DNA from: Lethocerus indicus
Lineage: Eukaryota > Arthropoda > Insecta > Hemiptera > Belostomatidae
Assembly: GCA_019843655.1 (NCBI GenBank)
Contig: JACDQD010000010.1
Location: 1,905,637 to 1,969,636, forward strand
Direction: 5' to 3'
Length of the DNA: 64,000 nucleotides
The translations under genes were made by a program, and so were the position numbers. Below, piece after piece: positions 24,077-38,360 of this stretch. Within the stretch, counting starts at the first letter, position 1. Each line of letters begins with the position of its first letter. The notes beneath the pieces are model-generated. The model had not been told where the DNA came from. It searched no databases and was given only the letters and a program-made list of their open reading frames with translations.

Positions 24077-24784
24077 GTGTGACCGGTGGCTGGGCACATC
24101 TCACCGTTGCCGGTGTATTATTAGCCGGGCCTAATAGAGTGGCCGCTGGGCTCTCAATTCATGCATTCTCGCCCCCACATATGTCAGATTCCAATCACCG
24201 CTCGTCGGACCGCCCTCCATTACCCCCCCCCCGTCCGCCCCGTCCTTCCGTTTCGATTATCGTGTTACACAGTCGTCACCCGAACCCTAATGCCGCGGCC
24301 CCTGGAGATTTTTGTGCCCCGAATATAATAAGGTTCGGATATCGAAGCGTGGACGCGGACCGAATCGCGACACTGCCGGCAAAATGTACATTTTCAGCGT
24401 GATAAAACTATTATTTTAAAACATTTCGTACAGTTTAAATATCATTAATTTTAACTCTAAGAGTTTGTTAAACTATGTGCAGAATTCTAGTTGAAGGATT
24501 AGGGCGGTAATCTGAAGACCCCCCGGATTAATTTTCGTTCATTTATTATTGCTACAATATTAAAATATAGCTATAAAACTGGTTACCATGCAGGTACTAC
24601 CGATGTACATATTTCGGTCTTAAATAATAAAATGGGAGAGTGTAGCCCCGAGAAGAGTATGTCCCCCCGATCAGATATTCATGTAAAATCCGCGTTAGCC
24701 CGGTCGTAAATTTGGATCGTAACGAAAAACAGCGCGGTACAGAAATATGACACAGTGAGAGGCCGCCGCGTCATCTTTCATTCA

Positions 24785-25210
24785 TTAGAAGAGAGTGAGA
24801 GAGAATGAAAGCCGGGGACAGAGGGAGAGAGTGAGAGCTATCACGTGACTACCGCTCAGAAACACCCCCCCCCCCCGAGCCACCGTCCGGATCTCTAAAC
24901 GCAATAAATAATAATGCGAGGGTAAAATATATCTCAGGTGTTGAAAAAAGTATACCCCCTCCCCCACTCCTTTCCAACCCTTCCATCCCCGGCGGACCGC
25001 CCCAATATAAATATATATTGGTTGTGGCCGGATCCAAAAATATATTGGCGGTAAAATATAAAAAAAAAGGAGCAGGAGAAGGAGGCAAAAAGGCAAACGA
25101 AAAAATAAGAGGAAAGTAACAGATGACTGAAGCGAAAGAGAGAAAGAGAGATGGAGAGGGGGGAGATGGAGGGGCGGGGGAGAGAGAGAGTGAGAGAAAG
25201 AGGTTTTTTG
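24785..25210. repeat. GAGAG-rich low-complexity stretch
   Basis: Purine-biased sequence with many GAGAG motifs (24788-24834 and 25128-25200) flanking a 12-C run (24865-24876). It also contains the palindromic bHLH-Zip site TCACGTGA (24841-24848). GAGAG is the binding motif of GAGA factor in insects; whether that applies here is unknown. Confidence 0.5.
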
Positions 25211-26740
25211 TATCCGCGAGAGGGAATAAAAAATATCCCCACCGATGTGATCTCTCTCGGAGAGGCACTCACCCACTACTATGCCCAATTACCCTTCGAG
25301 TGGAATTAAATTAAAAAAAAAAGAAAATGAAAATAAATACCGAGCGAAACCCGGCATGATTTATACGATTACATTACAGGTGACGGGGAATATTTTTGTT
25401 TGCCCCCCTATTATTATGTTTGTTATTGGCAGTAGAAAGGGACATTGGCGTTCCGCTAATTTAACCGGATTTTTCAAGTGAGGCGGGTTATTACTTAATA
25501 ACACGGAGACGAATGTAAACGGTTATTCGCTGGAGAATATAACTCATGAATAGAGGCGAATTTTTATCTTTACTAAAGGTTAAGGACGGGAAATATTTTT
25601 TTAATCGCAAAAACGACGAAAGTTGTCTAAATTTACAGTGTCAATAAAATGTTTTGTGAGATCCGTGCAAGAAGTGGAAAACTGTTGGGGATTTAGAATT
25701 GACGATTTTCTCCAATTGCTATTTATTTTTCTGAAAATTTAGACTATTATACACTTAAAATATTATTTTGGGCAATGGCCTAATATAAATTACCCTTTTC
25801 TCAAATTTGTCTTTTTTTTTAATAAGTGAAATATTTATAAACACAGTTCAACATAATACAATTAAATTTTTCCCGCATTCTACACATTGAGACTGTAATA
25901 CTAAAAATTGAATTGTTTCGAAACTCTGGCGAAAATTCGTGGTCAGGAACCAACGGAAAGATGAAAGCCCATGATGAAGAAATAATATGGGTCTGTCATT
26001 CACTTATAGAACGGTCGCCAGGCAAGATCAGAGAAAAACTTTCACCGGAACGTTGAGATTCATGGGGAGGAATCAAAAGCGAGAATGGGTTTATAAAAAG
26101 TTACAAAGTCAATAGATCTCAAATTTCAGTAATAATATCAATTGTTGTGAAACTGTTGCTAGGGATCTTTTCCCTCTGTTGGTAGATGCACACACCAGGT
26201 GTTTACAATGAATCGAAAATTCGAATCGATTACAAAGTGGATTTAAAATAACTCAGGGCATTACTGTTCACACAGGGCGGTTCATTGTTAATGGACCAAT
26301 TTTTAACTTCGAATTGATTCTGCCGACCTACGAGTAATCGAACTTATTTTTCAAACGGGCGCATTCCAAAATCATAAATCGTTGTATAAATCGACCGGTC
26401 CGCGATTCGAAACGCGTCGGATTTATAAATGCCCAGAATAAGAATAGGAATTGAGACGTGGCGGAGAGCGAAGGCGTCCCGAGTACAACCGGTCTTCGGG
26501 AGGACCCCCGCCGCCCCTGACATAGGTAATTATTATTATTAGCCTTCGTGGAGACGATGAAGAAATTCATCATCGCTCTGAAATTTGAGATCTGCCCTCA
26601 GACGCGGACCGCCTTTTATTTTTTAGACAACAAAAACGCAAAACGTCTAAAAAAGTGAAACGGCATTAAGAATTCGCCTTTTAGAGAAGAAAATCTCCCG
26701 TCTCTCTTCTCTCATTCTCTTTCGCTATAACTCTCCCGAT

Positions 26741-26759
26741 CTCTCTCTCTCTCTTTCTC
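26741..26759 (+). repeat. (CT)n short array
   Basis: CT array with one extra TT, next to G-rich sequence at 26817-26850. Confidence 0.8.
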
Positions 26760-28142
26760 GTTTTATTGATTTCGTATAACGATAATGGGGTTGTCGGTCG
26801 ATGGGAAGAGATGGGAGGAGGGGGGGGGTTCAGTGTGGGAGGGGGGGGATTCTCAGACCCGATCATTTAGGTGTCGTCGACCCATCGATTAAAGCTTTAT
26901 TTATTGCCCTAGGTATGAATACGAGATTATGAATACGAGACGCCGCCGTTTATTATAGAAAAAAAGGAGAGGAAAAGGAAGATAAAGCTCCTCCCTGCCC
27001 CCCCTCACCGGACATATAACCGTTTGTATTTGCAATTTAATTTCTCCGAATAGGGGCCCTTTATATTTAAAATTTTATCGTCATCGTACTCGGACCCAGG
27101 AGAAACAGTTCCCGTCGAGGAATTAAAATCAAAGTTTCTAACTGCAACACGAATTGCATTCGGGGGGGATACAGGGTTTTTATTCGCAAAATGGTTGGGG
27201 TAATTTCACTGGAACGTTGCGGCCAAAACTATTAATACTACAGGCCCTAGTCGTAGTAATACTAACAATATACAGACACCTTGAGTCGTCAATAATTTGC
27301 ATTACGCGATAAACACGAAACCGAATACCTGTTTACCAGCTCGGCGAATATACGCGGCTTAGTAAAATATAAAAAATATACAAAAAATATACTATGCAAG
27401 CTTTATCGCTATACATATTTCTTAATTAAAGGTTGGGCGGTTTCGAATATTAACACGCGCGCTATTTTCTGTACCGCATTGGCTTAATAATTCTTTGAGT
27501 TGGTCTTATGGCTTCTCCCAACGGTCAGTAAATATATTGAGGCAATGTTGCAGTTTAATAGACCTATACGCATTTTTCACGGACTTGAGATTCAATTTGA
27601 GTGAAAGTTTTGCTCTCAATACTGGCTGGCGACATGTTCATTAACCCGAACTTCTTAACTAATTTATTCCTTTTCATCGTGGAATCTGTTGGGGCCATCG
27701 GAACTCAGTAAAACATGGCCCCGTCTTGTTTTACTGTAGCAAAAACTAACGCACAATTTTCTAATCTCCCCGCAAAGTAGGACAGAGGCCCGATGGTGGG
27801 CGATATAAAAAAGAAATAATTTCCATTAGAATCCACTTCGGATCTCACACCGTCGATGAATGAGGGTGGAGGGGGGAGACTAGGAGAGAGGTCTAAATAG
27901 TGACGCGAGGTAAATGGTCCGGCGGAGGTGGAAGGAAGGAAAAGGAAGGGACGGTAGAGCGAGCCTGGTCGGCGCCCATTAGGCACACAATAGCCCGGGA
28001 CTCGACACAAAAACTATGCCTATAATCTGGCTTTACCTCTCGCTCAGATCGGACCTCTCGATATATTAAACGGCGGAGGGGCCGCTACCTCGAAACAACA
28101 GATAAGAGGGCAATCTATTTTTCTTTTCAACCGTAACCGCCG

Positions 28143-28190
28143 TCTCTCTCCATCTCAATCTATCTATCTATCTCTCTCTCTCTCTCCTCT
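28143..28190 (+). repeat. (TATC)n/(TC)n compound repeat
   Basis: Three TATC units run into a CT array. Confidence 0.85.
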
Positions 28191-28272
28191 TCCGACCATT
28201 GCAGCGCCGTTTAAAATATTCAGCGGAACATCCGCGGCCGCAACAATAAGTTCCGCTAAGACGAGCAAACAC

Positions 28273-28311
28273 TTCTCTCACTCTCTCTCTCCCTCTCCCT
28301 CTCTCCCTCTC
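28273..28311 (+). repeat. CT-rich low-complexity tract
   Basis: CTCT and CCCTCT units about 80 bp after the previous array. Confidence 0.8.
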
Positions 28312-28857
28312 ACCTCCTATCCGCCGATTATTTCACACTCCGACCGGCGCGGAACAATCTAATTCCTCGTCTCTACTTGTAACTGTTTTTGAAGAAGAAG
28401 TAACACGGCCGAATGTCGGAAACGTCAAACCCATCGGGAAAGAAGCACCGGTCGGGAACCGAAGGAAGTGCACCACTGTTCTATCTACCTAGTTGGAAAT
28501 GGAATGTCGTTTTTTAATGAATCAATTAGTATCAAACGTATCGATTAAAAATATTGACGGTGCGCAATACAGATCTTAGTAAATCGTTTCTGTAAAACGT
28601 CTCGCGGAATCTGTAGACAGGTTAAGCATAGATTCGTGTAATCTATAGAGTTCATTAGTGGTAGCTCGTCTAAATTCGTACCGGGGTTTAGGACAGGCAA
28701 ATATGAATTCGCGTCGTCTGCAGTGTTCAGCGGAGGGAGGATCCAGCTCGGCAGTGTGAGTGCCGGCCCCAGTGTCAGTGTACACAGTGCAGCCAGTTAC
28801 TTATTGTTCGGGGTAAAACCCTTTATTCGTCTCTCTCGCTCGGTCTCGGTCTCACTC

Positions 28858-28860
<3 letters not shown>

Positions 28861-28914
<54 letters not shown>

Positions 28915-28933
28915 GAGAGAGAGAGAGAGAGAG
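28861..28933 (+). repeat. (GA)n long microsatellite
   Basis: Twenty-five uninterrupted GA units, one GGAGGA interruption and about ten more; the longest simple array in the window. Confidence 0.95.
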
Positions 28934-29420
28934 GGGGGAGAGGGAAGGCCTGGTAGGCCACAAAGGGAAGCATTATACTGATTAGTAGGCGGAGGGCTCC
29001 TGTCTGGGGAGACGCCGCACCAACACACAGCTAATATGGAAACCCAGGAGTAATGGGAGGGGCGGGGGCGGGGGACGGGGTGGGGCCCAGTAATGCGCAA
29101 GCTAGTCAACAGAACGCAACAATATAGAGCACGCTTAATGCGGCCCCCTTACCCCCTACCAGCCCCCCCCCCTCGGGCACACACAAAACACTCTGTAGCC
29201 AGCTCACTATAAAAAGCATCACACTAGAGGACTGGCCCAGAGGCAAGGGGAGCAGTAGCGAAAAAAAGAAGCGCAATGTTTCGCCTGGCGCCAAATCCGG
29301 CCACCCAAAGGAAAAAAAAACATGTACACGGTATATATGCCCCACTTTTTTTTCTCTCCATTCATCATACCCCGAGGGTTTTCCGCTGTAAAACTGCCTC
29401 CCTATTAGACTAAATAGGAC

Positions 29421-29421
<1 letters not shown>

Positions 29422-29451
<30 letters not shown>
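29422..29451 (+). repeat. (AG)15 microsatellite
   Basis: Uninterrupted AG array 490 bp after the long GA array. Confidence 0.95.
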
Positions 29452-29452
<1 letters not shown>

Positions 29453-29860
29453 CCCGCGTTTCTTAGAGCCACCACCGCCACTAGACGAGGTCAACCCGGA
29501 AGGAAGCCGAAGCTAAAAGGATTCGCTGCACGGAAAATCCGGTTTTGAGTAACCGTGAAAAACATGTACCGGCGCATATATTGTTTTCCCCCGTATCGTA
29601 TGCCGGTTTCTTTCATCGGCCGCCCCGTTCCTAATAGGCTGAAATCCCTCCCGCGAAGGGCAGCTCTGTTTTTTTTCGTGCAAGCTTTACATCGGTGCAG
29701 CTTAAATATACGCTCCGAGCCCACCTAAATAATCTCAGAGTGAACCCATACTGCCCTCCGGCTGTATACAATTTACGGCATATTGGACTGGTTTCAGCCT
29801 TCTAAATTTTTATTTCCTACAGAATTTAGCCCGAGGCCCCCCACGCTACTGACGGAAGAG

Positions 29861-29887
29861 CTACTGAAGACGGTGAACAGTCGAAAC
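29861..29887 (+). repeat. Dispersed 27-nt module, copy E
   Basis: CTACTGAAGACGG begins the module and TCGAAAC ends it 27 nt later, followed by CGATTTC. It is identical to copy H at 22 of 27 positions. A partial second start (GCTACTGACGG) lies just upstream at 29844, suggesting a small local duplication. Confidence 0.55.
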
Positions 29888-30407
29888 CGATTTCATTCGG
29901 CAATTGACTAGGACACGATTCAAGTGGAAAGGATGAGCTGCTGTCATCGGTGTTCATCAACGTGCGATGAAAAGAGAAGCCGGCGATTCTGGTGTTGAAA
30001 GAGAGCTTTCCAAGAGAGCTAGAATAGAGACAATAGAGACAATGTAAAGCGGAATGTAAGCGCCAGGGCGGTGGAGAACACACACGGTGAGGCCGAGGGG
30101 GGCGCCGCCCAAAAATCGTGACTAATTATAAAAAGCCGAACAATTTCCAGAGCGCGCAATTTACAATCGGAGACCGGCATTATTTTCTATCCCGTCCACG
30201 GGCACAAAAATATTGGATGATAATAATAATAAAGTGGGGAAAAGTCCAGAATGGCGCCCGAGGAAATCCGAGTGGGCGGTCGGCCCTTTAACTTTCCACA
30301 CTAAAATATAATTTGTCCATCGGACACGGTTCATTTCACCGGCAAACGACCGCTCGACGCGGGCAATAAAACCGAGATTTATTTTACCTCTTGTTCTTCC
30401 GCCGCCC

Positions 30408-30430
30408 TTTCTTCTTCTTCTTCTTCTTCT
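30408..30430 (+). repeat. (TTC)7 trinucleotide repeat
   Basis: Perfect TTC array. Confidence 0.85.
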
Positions 30431-32407
30431 AGTTGAATATAATACATCCGACCGCGTTAAGGGATCGAACGTCGGTACGCAATTAATTGGTACCGCTCCC
30501 GAAAGGTATTTCCGCAATTTATAACTACAGACAGTCCGATTCTGATTGGGATCCTCTAATAGGCGATAAGATAAGACTGGGATTTACATATAAGCTAAAC
30601 CTTAATGAGCTCTAGGATATGTAGGGCGGGGGCGATCCATCTCAACCCTCGACGTCGGGCAAAAACTACGTCGACATTTTCTATTTAAAAAAAAACAAAA
30701 CGTGCACTCATTTTTACTCACGATAAAATCAGAAAATATCGGTTTTTGTTATATTCTGTCCTCAATTTATAATAAGTGAAAGCGAATGACTGGACTAAAT
30801 CCTTCCTAAATCTTCCCGCGATCTTCTCTAAATGCCTTTTCTCCTTTCCAAGCCACGTGCGCGAACGACGCTTTGCCTACTGGCGGTTAGAGGGAAAACC
30901 TTAATCCACTTGTCCGGAAATGGTGGATCGCTGTGGAAAAAACAGCAAAGAGCTGAGCGCCCACAGTCAAGAGGCTATCGGAAGTATAAATAATTATTGG
31001 ACTACTTAAGGCCGTCAGAATTTTGAATTTCGGTTAATATGTGAAACCTCCCATGGAGCGAAGTGACTTTGGGAGGGGGGCGGCGGTCCTCGGCGAATTG
31101 GGCGGATCCATTATTTAAATTTAACGGCGGGATAACGCTTTAAAATCGGGGCGGGACGAATGCGGGCGGCGGGGGAGGGGGGGGAGTAAATCAAATTTCG
31201 TATTTGGGTTATATTAATTGACGTGGGGATGATGACGCGTTGAGTTCAACCCCCTGACACAGCGCCATATATTATATTATAAGGGAGGGGTAGAACATGA
31301 GCGATGCGGAGGGGTAACTCGATTTACGTCTTCGCCGACCAATTCCCAATTTCCAATTGTAGTTCCGCCCCCACAACCACTTTTGCCACGGTTCGAACTC
31401 GTTAAACCCGAGAGTTTCAACCCGGGTGCAGTTTACAAGCGTTACTCCGCTCGAATGATTCTTGGCGCCGAAAAAAAATAACTATACTTACGCCTATCGT
31501 TACAACTGTTGCTTATGAAAAAACCCCCCCTATTCCAGAAAGGAGAAAATAACCCGCTCCCATCCGGATCCAACGTTAAATTCACATTACAACGCGACTT
31601 TAATATTGTATATTATATAGTTTTTCGTTGAACGTTAATGAATATTGTCGAGGAGATCGAGGTCCACGGGTTATACCCCCTAGGGCCGTTCCCTGTAATT
31701 TAGGTTTCGAGCCCGAGAAAATTATTCTCTCGGCTCCAGAATGTAATCGGGAATATTCCGCGAAGAGTTTATTAGAATGTTCGGAAAACTGTTATTTTAT
31801 GTTGGATATATAACAGACTGTTAAATCAATATCCTGGCCATTTCTAATATCGCTAGACAGTTGGCAGTTAAGAAAATTAAGAAAAGCCGCCATGATGGTT
31901 CGAGCTTTTCGCCTACAATAGTAATTCTTGCCTCCAATGTAAATTCGATCACTCCTTTCAGCGATATAGTTTCAAATTAACAATTGTACTTTGGTCACTA
32001 CTGTTGCTGCGATCGGTGAATACTTATAATGAGACTTATTAGCAACAGAGCGTGGGCTACAAACACTTTCTAGCAAAATGAAATACGACAGCGCATTTAA
32101 AAAATCGATCCGCGGACTGACCTTAATTATCCCCCTTTTTTTTCAGTCTTCCCCGAAACGCGGACTTCAAAAAAAAAACTTCATTTATAATGACAAAATT
32201 GAATTCAATAATAAAAATAATTGGAGCCGCCGATAGTAGCAGAACGAGGCCGAGATAGCCATCTTGCGGGTAAAAACACGCTCCCAATATATCGTTATTA
32301 AAATGAGCAATGACTGTTATATAGAAAATAATGCCTCCACCGAACATTTACCCCCCGCAGAACACCGCCCCCTCCCCCCTAGCTTTATTATATATTTCAG
32401 TCTCGCT

Positions 32408-32442
32408 CGTCGTCATCATCATCATCGTCACCGTCATCGTCG
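32408..32442 (+). repeat. (ATC)n/(CGT)n trinucleotide repeat
   Basis: CGTCATCATCATCATCGTC-type repeat with interruptions. Confidence 0.75.
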
Positions 32443-35400
32443 TTTCGTTCCAGTTCTTTCTGACGGACTAACAACAATAATCGCAGCTAGTGAAAGGGCG
32501 GGGGCGGGTAGCATGTCCCTAACCGCCCCCACACACACACACGGTATATCATTTTCTACCCGAATTAAACGAAATTTTTGTATTATAAAGGTGGAACAAA
32601 TAAATTCCGGTTCACAATGTCACCTATGTAATGGCACGTATGGCCTCTAAATTTCGATTGAAAAGGTTCCAAATTTTTACGTTAATTCCATTCTGTTAGG
32701 CCTGTTATAGTCTCTCGACTAACGCTAACTAACCTGAATTCTAAGGGTTTCAAGACTCAACATATAAAAAAGATTATAAGGTAAAAGATATAAGGTTTTC
32801 AGTGCGACCTCCTCCAGCAAGACTGGTGAATATTCCAATTGAGAGCAGATGAAGTTTATTCAGCACTAACAGAATGAAAGTCAATTAGGCTACTCAAAGC
32901 AGAAAATATTAATAATAAACAAATATAAGTATAGCGCAATCTTCTTCTGTTATTCTTATAACCTTCTGTATCCACTCGCTGATTACAGTAGCCTTCCCCC
33001 GGTGACACATTTGTCCGTCCGTTTTACAATGAATTTCTATTCATCCAGTAAACATAAAACAATAACGCCGGTTATAATGCTAATCAATAGGTGGGATATA
33101 TGAAATCGCACCAGGGACGATATGCCTAGGACGATACTCTAGCTGGTATCCCCCCATTCCAATTCCATTATCCGTTCGCAATTGTCGGGGCGAAATTTAC
33201 GATAACCGCTAGTCGAGACGATAACGGACTAAATTACTGCCAGTTGGAAGCCTCACGAAGGACAACAAGACGGGGCATGAGTAAGAATAAGGAGAGATGT
33301 GAAGATAGTAGGACGGCGGGCAAATGAAGCGGGAGGACGTGAGGGAGGGCGGGGGACGATTGTAAAATTTATGAAGAAACCCCCGCCCCGGCCCCCGCTT
33401 CCTCCTCCCACCGGTCTTTATTACAGATATTACAATTACACGGATTACTACAATAATTTAACGGCTCGCTGTTAGAGCCCGGGCGGAGGAGGCGGGAGAG
33501 ACGAAGATGGCTTCATCCGATAGGCGCCACGATGATAAAACAGCCGGCGGTATAATCACTAAATATAATGTCCGCAGGGGAGGGGTACGGCCCGAATTAT
33601 TATTACGACGTCATATTATATATTATATTGAGATATTTTATATTTTAAAAGCTACACTCGCTCTCTCACTCTCCTCGAGCGAGTCTCATAAAAGTCGTAA
33701 AATTATAATAATAACGGCCGCGAAAGCTCGCCTCTCTCGTCCCCTTTTGAAGGACATTAATGTTGGAAATGATTTAAGATACGCGAGGGCCAGCCCCCTT
33801 CTCTTCCATTTTATTCCTATTCCCTTTTCTCCATCGGTATTCCTTTTTTTGGATAAAATAAAAACGAAAATTCTCATTTTTCATTTTTCCACGGTCAGAT
33901 AACATCATTTAATATCGATTAAAAATGGGAAGGAGGGGGGGTGGAAACGAGTTATATAAGTGATAATGGCATATAATTATAGAGAATGACCGGAGCAGCG
34001 GTGGAGGCGGACGCCCGCTCTTCGATTCCATTTTACGATTTGTAAACAAATTACTACGTCCGGAGTTACCGAAGGAAGAGGATTTTACGTAACTATTTAG
34101 TTACCGACAAGGTGTTCACATAAAACTAGTCGAAATACGGTATCGGGTAACGTCTCACTGTACACGAAGCAATATCCCGCTGAGGAATTAACCAAAAAAG
34201 AGATAAGAATATAAATTTTGCCATAAATCTGTTTAAAAACGATCCCCGTGCAGATTTATAGAAATTGATCCATGAGACAGGGAAGGAAAATAATAAATAT
34301 CCGTTCCCAACATGTTAATAACATAGCGTTATAGAATAATACAAGAAGCTATCGTGAATATCGTAAAACAACATCCTGTGTCAACATCGAATTTTTTCAT
34401 TATACGTGGAAATAACAGCGGATTGATAAAATACTGTACCACTAATATTTATGGCCAGAGTGAAGGTAATATTACAGTATTAAATTCGACAAAAACTCGA
34501 GCAACAAATTATGAAACTTCAGGTTACAGGACGTATACAGGGACAGTTGGTCAACTCGCGATGATAGAACAGCATATTCGCCTGCCCGACAATTAGCATT
34601 TTTTTATGCGACACTTCTTTCGGACGTAAGAATTTTTCGCCGGCCAGAAAAGAATTAACAGAGGTGGGAATTAAAAAAAAAATCTCGTAACGTTTCGGAA
34701 CCTCGTTAGCCGAAACCGCCGCGGCTCTATTATTAGAGGGCGGCCGCGTGTACGTGTGTGTCCAATGCTCATGTACGGCAGTATGTGAGTGTGTATGTGT
34801 GTGAAGGGGGGAAAGGGAGGCGAGGGGGGTACACACAGAATGCATTAGCTAACGCCGAAAGGGGGAGGGGGGGCAACCGCCACTCACACAACAGTCACTC
34901 TACAGCGGACCCACCGCCGCTCGCCCCCCTCCCCCCACCCCAACAATCTGCTCTATTGTTGTTGCATAATTATAGCAAATTGCATAATTATCTCAATTGC
35001 ACAACGCGACCCGACTATAGAGGGTCCCCCAGTTCGGTGTTAGTGTACTGCCTGCAGTCGAAGTAAACCGTAGTATTATATTACCCCGAGTGGTGGTGAT
35101 GTGGGGGTTAGTAGCGAGGGCGGGATATGTAGGGGCGGGGGCGCGGGTGGTACACTTTCGTGCCGTCGCTCTGAATATGTATCGAGTGAGGCGTACCCGG
35201 GGGTCGGGGGGGGATATGTGCCTCCCGCGGAATAATTCAGGAAGGCCGCGGCTAAAGTAACGTGATTACAGTTATACGACAATAAAAGGAGGAGAAAAAG
35301 ACGACGAAAACGAACAGAAAAGAGAGGAAAGAAAAAAAAACAGAAACCTCCATAAATATGAGAAGCCGTCTTTTGAACCCGCAAAGTGGGAGGGGGCGAG

Positions 35401-37845
35401 TCCCCCTATCAATGTTTCAACCGCCCCCCTGCCGGGCTACCGCCACCATACCCCCCCTTACGATTCTTCAACGCAATTAAAATTCAAACCCCGTATATAT
35501 TCAATACGGTAAGGAGGCGGGGGAAATACCGTCGGCGGCCTTCTTTCGTCCGGAATGAGGCCGACCGTCGGGGGAATAAGAAAAAAAGCCGGAAACAGAA
35601 AAACGCGAAATAAACCGGATAAGTTCGGATCGATGCCACCTCGGCTAGTACCCATTCCGCAGAAATACCGGACGATCCACACTGATATACATAATACACT
35701 AACGCGAGTGGTAATAAATGATTGAATTAATAATTTTTATTAATTCAAATTAAAGAACCGTTTTAGTTCGAATCCGCATCTGATCCCTAGTGTTTTTTTC
35801 AAATACTGCAGTTTCAAAACTAATTCTGTTATCGGTGGGACGAACATAAGGGAACGAGGTTAACATACGAGGTTGGTGCGGGGGCTCGAACTAAATATAT
35901 GTGGAGAATCTCAGTGGCGTTGAAGTCACAAGTGGTCCGCCCCTTTGCCTCGGCCAGGCTAACTAAGTTAACCCGGATAACATTAATTCATTCCGTAAAC
36001 TAGTTTAGACCGAGACTCGGTATAATTTTTCGAATTTTTTTTTCTCAAACACAAAAGACGACTAGGAAGGGTGGAAGCGCCCCCACCACTCCCAGTGTCA
36101 TCCCTTCACCGCCAACCGCACGCCCTTTAGAGCGCCCGATGCTAACTAAATCAGAAGTGAAAAGCCGCCCCCGGCGGGGTATTATAAGGCGACAGATGTG
36201 TACCGGGCAGGATTGTTAGGGCCCAGCCTACAGACAGCCAGCTCCCTTTACAGTGCACACACATATACATACACGGGGCTAAATCAGATCAACTCCGCTC
36301 GACAACTAAATGGATTAGAGAGCTGTACACCTCGCAGAAGCCCCCTATCGCCGGCGCCCACCCCCCCCCACTATCTCCACTCGACATAATTCCTCCAGCC
36401 GGCTGGCGGAGATCTGAAGGTGCTTAACAAGTAACGGCCTACGGACTCTGATAACACTTAAACGACTGCTTGTGATAATAACCTAGTTTTTTCCGTTTCC
36501 TCTCACTGGTTCGGCCTTTCACTAGACCATTTTTTTGATACTTTTTTCTTAAACCGACCAGGATAATTAAACCGCTTTATTATTAATTTCCAAGTGCAGT
36601 GTACGCCTTACTGCGATTGCTCCAGACAAGTCATATTTGAAGCGCGTATAAACTGGGGATTTAAGAGCTTGGCCTGAGACATGAAAAGTGCTGCTGGGCA
36701 CTTATGGTGGGCCGGAAAACTGAGTCGTGAAATATTCGCTAGGATGGTTGATCGGCCGCCGATGAGGGTAAATAGTCGACCAAGTGCGGCATTGTCGCTC
36801 GGGGCCGTTAACCACGCCCTGTCGATATATTCTCGTGGGGAGAAATTAAATTAATTTATATAATTTTGAAAAACCATTAGAGTAATAGGATAATCGCGGC
36901 AATAAACGACTGCACTGGGGCTAGCTTCGATCTAAGCGCAATATCTGTATTTAACCGGTGCGCCGGGGCTCCCGACCAGTCACGTTTTAGTCATATTTAG
37001 CTCTATGAAAATGTTTAACCGAGCCCTAAACGTAGCCGACTAGGCTATTCTGACAACATCCTGGTATGATAAAGTGGCTATTATTTATGGAGAGAAATGA
37101 AATTATAAGAATTATACTCCGGGCGATTGATGTTGGCGCGTTAAGTGTTTATAAACGGTTTTATTTACGAGGGGCGTTTCGAGAAGTGTTATACAGGGAG
37201 ATATCTCGTATATCTTCCCGTCGGGCTCGTATCGTAAAATTAAAATAAAGGAGAAAAATAAACACATTTCGTTTCCTGTTGTAAATCTGTAAAGGGAGAA
37301 AAATAAAACCTGGCTCTATGAAGCCGGACACGTTTAGAGCAGCTCCCCAGCCGAGAAGCCATTAGGCACTAAATAACTACCCGGCGGCGGTGGCAAACAT
37401 TCTCTCAATACCGAATATTTAAATATTACTTACAAAAATTATTATTCAGAGTTTACACTAAATGCGATCTATTAATTGAACCGATCGCAGGGCATGATTC
37501 AGAATCCTATTAACAGACTATCGGCTGTCTGAGATACGACACACATGAATGTCCCACGTAACTATGACTCCATGCAAGACTCGATAACAGAAATGGCGAA
37601 AACAAGATTAATCGTAAACCTTATCGCCGGTCACGTACGAGTTGGAAAGACTAAAGGAAAAATACAAATTCACTGTCAGAAGAAAAAAGATTAGTCATAG
37701 CGATGATAGTTACAACGTTGGAGTCAACATTCAAGTACCAATTTCCAATTGTGTGACCATTTCGTAGTTATATCAATTTCCCCCGCTTCATCATAACAAG
37801 AAAAGTTTCAAACTGTCTCTACTCGCCTATTTCGATTGACCCGAG

Positions 37846-37872
37846 GTTTTGGCTTCCCATCATCGTCCGTAG
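37846..37872 (-). repeat. Dispersed 27-nt module, copy G
   Basis: On the minus strand CTACGGACGATGATGGGAAG is followed by CCAAAAC, giving the usual 27-nt spacing. It shares GACGATGRYGGGAAG with copy B except for two transitions. The GAAAC end is mutated to AAAAC. Confidence 0.45.
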
Positions 37873-38360
37873 GAATACGTGAATAAATCGTTATAGATTA
37901 TTGTCATAGTGTGCAGTCTGTGAGCTCGTTGAATCAGTTAACGCTTTTTTTGCGTATAACGGCACCGTGGGAGAAATAAAAAGTATAGATAACAAATAAC
38001 CCCTATGACAGATAAGCGTCATGTGAGAGGCGGGTTTACGCTTGAAGACGACTACCGGTGTATTACAGATATATTATAATTTATCGAGACAGACACACGA
38101 ACACACAGGGGGTCGCGCACGCACCCTCCGCACCGTTTATCGAGGCGTAAAATATCCGCGTTATTATTTATGCGGTGTACATCCGACGAGGATGCCCTTA
38201 GCCGTATCGGTAACTGACATATTGCCCGGTCTCTGATATCGCCAATTAATTTTGCAGGTTTAACGCCACAAACGAGGCGGGACTGGAGACCGCAGGGGGG
38301 GGGCGCGCGAAAAAAGCCCGCGCGCGTGCGGGCCGCCGCCCCCTCTATCCTACCGGTCAA

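Larger units (their letters stand above)
29460..38360. other. Non-coding, nothing recognised except listed repeats
   Basis: Unique sequence of mixed composition with CpG-rich patches (31040-31190, 33290-33420, 35090-35220, 38280-38345). It holds module copies E and G. No coding exon supported. Confidence 0.5.

Noticed and set aside
23543..24082. 179-codon plus-strand open frame
   Set aside because: It reads TG and CT microsatellites as poly-Val/Cys and poly-Ser/Leu; no protein-like segment.
24785..25288. 167-codon minus-strand open frame
   Set aside because: The antisense of GA-rich sequence, giving Ser/Leu/Pro/Phe strings that mimic membrane protein.
28389..28430. GAAGAAG...GGCCGAATGTCGGAAACGTC as another copy of the dispersed module
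   Set aside because: The spacing is about 33 nt and the CTACTGA start is missing; it could be a different repeat motif but is not this family.
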